64,000 nt of DNA from UBA8401 sp041665525. Lineage in GTDB: Bacteria; Bacteroidota; Ignavibacteria; UBA10030; UBA8401. The stretch's first letter is position 1; each line of letters begins with the position of its first letter. The position numbers and the translations under genes were made by a program. The stretch is taken from positions 61,546 to 125,545 of the forward strand of contig JBAYIS010000009.1 in the NCBI GenBank assembly GCA_041665525.1. The letters are read 5' to 3'. The notes beneath the pieces were generated by a model. The model saw nothing but the letters and a program-made list of their open reading frames with translations. It did not search any database and had not been told where the DNA came from. Shown here one piece after another: positions 61,365 to 64,000 of this stretch.

Positions 61365-62371
61365 AATGCTAAATTTGCCGTCGCTGTGATGTTCATTGGA
61401 GAGAACATCTTTCTCCGATACTTTCTGTATCCTACCTCTGCGATCATTGCGCCATTGTCCGTGCAATATTCGAGTTTGGGGATGAATAATTGAAATTCAT
61501 TTTTCTCCGCCGCAATTTTCATCTCATTCCGGAGCCACGAATTTGCGGAAACACCTCCTGCCACCGCGATATTCTTCACGCCAAATTGTTTAGCTGCCCG
61601 AATCGTTTTCTGGACCAGCACGCTGACGACGGACGACTGAAATCCTGCGCAAATATCAGCAAGCAATTGCTCAGGGATTTGTGTATCACGCAGGTGCTTA
61701 TCCCGAAGATAATATAGTACCGAAGTCTTGATCCCGCTGAAACTGAAATTGAAATCATTTTCCGTTGAATATGGACGGGGAAATTTTACCGCATTCGGAT
61801 CCCCTTTCTGCGCTATCATATCAACCTGCGGTCCGCCGGGATAAGCGAGGTGCAGCATTTTGGCAACTTTATCAAAAGCTTCCCCGGCAGCATCATCTTT
61901 CGTTTCACCGATGATTTCATAAGTAAATTCATCTCTCAGCAGCACCAATTGCGTATGTCCACCGGAAACTGTCAGATTCAGGAAAGGGAACTGCGGAACC
62001 GGATCTTCGATGAAATTTGAATAGATGTGCGCTTCCATATGGTTTACGGCAATAAATGGAACACCGAGTCCAAATGCGAACGCCTTTCCGAAATTGACAC
62101 CAACCAACAGCGAGCCCATCAATCCCGGTCCTGATGCCACCGCAACTGCCGATATATCCTCTTTCCGCACTTCAGCATTTGCCATCGCCTGATTCACGAC
62201 CGGCACGATCAGTTTTTGGTGAGCGCGGGACGCAAGCTCTGGTACAACACCGCCGAATTGTTCATGAATGATCTGTGTAGAAATGATATTAGACAGCAGT
62301 TTCCCGTCGCGAATCACCGCTACCGAGGTCTCATCACAGGAGGTTTCTATTCCGATGATCGTCGTTTGCAT
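61361..62371 (-). CDS. tsaD: tRNA N6-adenosine threonylcarbamoyltransferase TsaD
   Basis: The 336-residue ASKHA-fold enzyme transfers the threonylcarbamoyl group to A37. It shows IIGIETSCDETSVAVI, ASGPGLMGSLLVG, VNHMEAHIYSN (HMEAH iron site at 111-115), LTVSGGHTQLV, PGGPQVDMIA, FSFSGIKTSV, AVAGGVSANSWLR and CTDNGAMIA. All metal and nucleotide motifs are intact. It leads the tsaD-trpA-chorismate mutase-mltG run. Confidence 0.97.
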   Translation of the reverse strand: MQTTIIGIETSCDETSVAVIRDGKLLSNIISTQIIHEQFGGVVPELASRAHQKLIVPVVNQAMANAEVRKEDISAVAVASGPGLMGSLLVGVNFGKAFAFGLGVPFIAVNHMEAHIYSNFIEDPVPQFPFLNLTVSGGHTQLVLLRDEFTYEIIGETKDDAAGEAFDKVAKMLHLAYPGGPQVDMIAQKGDPNAVKFPRPYSTENDFNFSFSGIKTSVLYYLRDKHLRDTQIPEQLLADICAGFQSSVVSVLVQKTIRAAKQFGVKNIAVAGGVSANSWLRNEMKIAAEKNEFQLFIPKLEYCTDNGAMIAEVGYRKYRRKMFSPMNITATANLAL

Positions 62372-62430
62372 ACGATGAATATAACAAAAGTCGATTGAAA
62401 TTCAATTCACCAGAGACTGCTGGAATCCAC

Positions 62431-62476
62431 AAAAAACATAAAACCCTGACCGGCAGTGCACCGTTCAGGGTTTTTA
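62431..62476 (-). terminator. Rho-independent terminator after the DUF4097 gene
   Basis: AAACCCTGAACGGTGC / GCCGGTCAGGGTTT forms a strong stem with a T-rich tail (TATGTTTTTTG) on the minus strand and TTTTTATAATTTTTG on the plus strand, so it could stop transcripts both ways. It lies just after the stop at 62493. Confidence 0.88.
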
Positions 62477-62492
62477 TAATTTTTGATTGTCA

Positions 62493-63482
62493 CTATTTTA
62501 TCGGTGCGATCCGAATGCTTCCGCCGGATGTGTTCGCCATGATCGGGTTGCCGCCGCCGTTCAGTTTACCATGCAGTTCACTGTCCCGTACTTTTCCGCG
62601 GACAGTTACCGGCAAGTCGCAATCCACTGATCCGCCGCTGGTTTCGGCATCGATATCTGCGCCGATTCCCTCCTTCACATAGATATCGATATCACCGCCG
62701 GAGGTTTCAACATCTATTCCTTTATTTTCACCTATCACTTTCACGGTCACATTCCCGCCCGATGTCCCTCCTTTCACCTTGCCGTCCACACCGATGAATT
62801 CCACATCGCCGCCGGAGGTATAGCCTTTCACATTGCCAACGATGTTTTCACAGACAACGTTACCGCCGGATGTTTCCGCATCTACATTGCCGACAACATC
62901 CAATACGTCCACATTACCGCCGGAGGTCGTGACCACTGTTTGCCCTTCTAATTTTTCTGCGGCAATGTTACCACCGCTCGTGTTATAATCTGCTCTGCCG
63001 ATAAGATTTTTCGATTCGATATTCCCGCCGGATGTTTTTACTGTGGTGTTAAATTTTTTCGGTGTGTAAATGGTGTACAGTGCTTCAAGATTACCGACAT
63101 GCCATTTGAAAAAGCTGTTGTCCCGCACTTTGCCGGTGACATAGACTGTATTTCCTTCCTGACGGAATTCGACGGTATATTTATTTGCACGGCTGTCCGT
63201 GCCGTCGATCTCTACCACAATGCTGACCTCATTCTTGTCCCACGAATCGATTCTGACGGTGCCAGCATCCGCTTCAACAATCACCTCGCCTCCCTGTTGA
63301 ACTGCGAATTGTTTTTCATATTTCCTGTTATGATCATCGCCTACGACCATTGCTTCGGATTCGAATGAATCCTCGTTATTTCGGACGTGACCACGAGAGT
63401 TAGAATATGCGATAAGACCTGTGACAAATACAGCGGTAAGAAGAACAAAGAGGGTGAGTCGGAGGATGGCTGAAGAGTTCAT
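62493..63482 (-). CDS. DUF4097-type beta-strand repeat protein
   Basis: The 329-residue protein has an N-terminal membrane/signal segment (LTLFVLLTAVFVTGLIAY) and then a repetitive beta domain. Nine TSGG motifs occur; the first five repeats are exactly 18 residues apart (for example TSGGNIESKNLIGRADYN), later ones 20-21. Each repeat reads as a T-S-G-G-(N/D)-hydrophobic turn and strand, as in DUF4097 proteins, which resemble beta-helix adhesin-like folds. Function is unknown. A ribosome site AAGGA lies about ten bases before the ATG. It is a single-gene unit with a terminator. Confidence 0.85.
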   Translation of the reverse strand: MNSSAILRLTLFVLLTAVFVTGLIAYSNSRGHVRNNEDSFESEAMVVGDDHNRKYEKQFAVQQGGEVIVEADAGTVRIDSWDKNEVSIVVEIDGTDSRANKYTVEFRQEGNTVYVTGKVRDNSFFKWHVGNLEALYTIYTPKKFNTTVKTSGGNIESKNLIGRADYNTSGGNIAAEKLEGQTVVTTSGGNVDVLDVVGNVDAETSGGNVVCENIVGNVKGYTSGGDVEFIGVDGKVKGGTSGGNVTVKVIGENKGIDVETSGGDIDIYVKEGIGADIDAETSGGSVDCDLPVTVRGKVRDSELHGKLNGGGNPIMANTSGGSIRIAPIK

Positions 63483-63610
63483 AGCATTTTCCTTTTTAAA
63501 ATAGAATAATCATATAACGCATGACAAAAGTAAAAGTTGCGCAATCTATTTAATTAGACCGACTTGAATCGTGAAAGGTTTCTTAGTATATTGTAAAAGT
63601 TTCAAACCTT

Positions 63611-64000
63611 GGGTGGTGTCCCGCATCCGGGTAGGTTCACAAGGCGGGATGTCGTGAAGTGAAAACACTTCAAGGCTCCAATCCCGCTAAGATAAAACTT
63701 CGTGGCGGGATGTCGCAGAATGTAAAAAATTTCACGGCTCCAAATTGGCTTTGTTCTTTTAATTGTTTTTAGTTCTAAAATGCCCGGGTGGTGTCCCGCA
63801 TCCGGGTTATTGTCAAGGCGGAATGTCGTGAAGTGAAAACACTTCAAGGCTCCAATCCCGCTAAGATAAAACTTCGTGGCGGGATGTCGTCCCGATTTAC
63901 GAAACACTTTGATCGGGACTCCAAAATTGGCTATTGTTTTTTGTTCTTTAACTGTAAAAATTGCCCGGGTGGTGTCCCGCATCCGGGTAGGCTCACAAGG
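63611..64000. repeat. tandem array of hairpin-rich repeats, cut by the window edge
   Basis: Units of about 175-181 bases begin with GGGTGGTGTCCCGCATCCGGG at 63611, 63786 and 63967; the inner block around AAGGCTCCAATCCCGC repeats at exactly 174 bases (63671 and 63845). Each unit holds nested inverted repeats, such as GCGGGAT...ATCCCGC enclosing GTGAAGTG-AAAA-CACTTCA. The words GGATGTCG and GGCTCC bracket hairpins of differing sequence. No convincing gene lies here. The stretch 63483-63610 before it is AT-rich, probably the promoter of the DUF4097 gene, with no motif I can name. Confidence 0.8.

Noticed and set aside
63602..63982. Minus-strand frame of 126 codons at the right edge
   Set aside because: It exists only because the 174-base inner repeat is a multiple of three; the protein repeats itself with the DNA.
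63611..64000. CRISPR array
   Set aside because: Units are about 175 bases with imperfect nested palindromes and no short repeat/unique spacer alternation; no cas gene is seen.
63611..64000. Integron attC sites
   Set aside because: No GTTRRRY/RYYYAAC core pair and no cassette-like genes between units.
1..64000. tRNA or rRNA genes
   Set aside because: I looked for T-loop sequences and rRNA-like stretches in the gaps and found none; hits to GGATTCGAA fall inside coding genes.

Overview
All genes I can support in this 64 kb window lie on the minus strand, so transcription runs from high to low coordinates throughout. The gene content points to the Bacteroidota/Chlorobiota (FCB) group, most likely an Ignavibacteria-like lineage. 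The evidence is a SprA-type outer-membrane translocon next to a PorX-type regulator (type IX secretion), the alternative GlmU family, a glucose-6-phosphate isomerase of the kind usually fused to transaldolase, a BtuB/BtuG-like vitamin B12 uptake pair, a Wzi-like outer-membrane protein, and few clear Shine-Dalgarno sites. The lineage is an inference; there is no rRNA, tRNA or other marker to settle it.

Layout from the right (upstream) end: a structured tandem repeat array reaching the edge (63.6-64.0 kb); a DUF4097 beta-repeat protein; tsaD-trpA-chorismate mutase-mltG; rpmE; a GxxExxY gene bracketed by inverted repeats; an alternative glmU; rsmB; kbl; a small palindromic repeat; two tandem HGSNAT-like acyltransferases; rmuC; sprA and porX; tsaE-tsaB; accD-arginase-panC-nucleotidyltransferase; a secreted unknown; a LytR_C protein; rsfS and argS, closed by a terminator.

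From 34.1 to 13.3 kb there is one long exopolysaccharide/capsule cluster: rfbB, Wza-like exporter, Wzz-like chain-length protein, O-antigen ligase/polymerase, FkbM methyltransferase, Wzx flippase, a series of glycosyltransferases and methyltransferases, an XrtA-type polysaccharide deacetylase, an intact polyprenyl-phosphate sugar transferase, a dolichyl-phosphate-mannose-synthase-like enzyme, and a glycosyltransferase fused to what looks like a catalytically gutted sugar transferase. Many of these genes overlap by 1-4 bases. The cluster runs into accA, a thioesterase, a 53-codon Trm112-like zinc-ribbon gene missed by length cut-offs, nadC and a second flippase.

The left end holds two vitamin B12 units, each led by a cobalamin riboswitch and a terminator. 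One controls a small DUF6580 membrane protein; the other controls a BtuB-like TonB receptor and a beta-propeller lipoprotein resembling BtuG. After a strong terminator comes a probable operon pgi-nanE-wzi-ECF sigma-anti-sigma, the last gene cut by the window edge. The most interesting leads are the candidate B12 transporter between the two riboswitches, the degenerate fusion enzyme, the inverted-repeat-bounded GxxExxY unit and the hairpin-rich array at the right edge.
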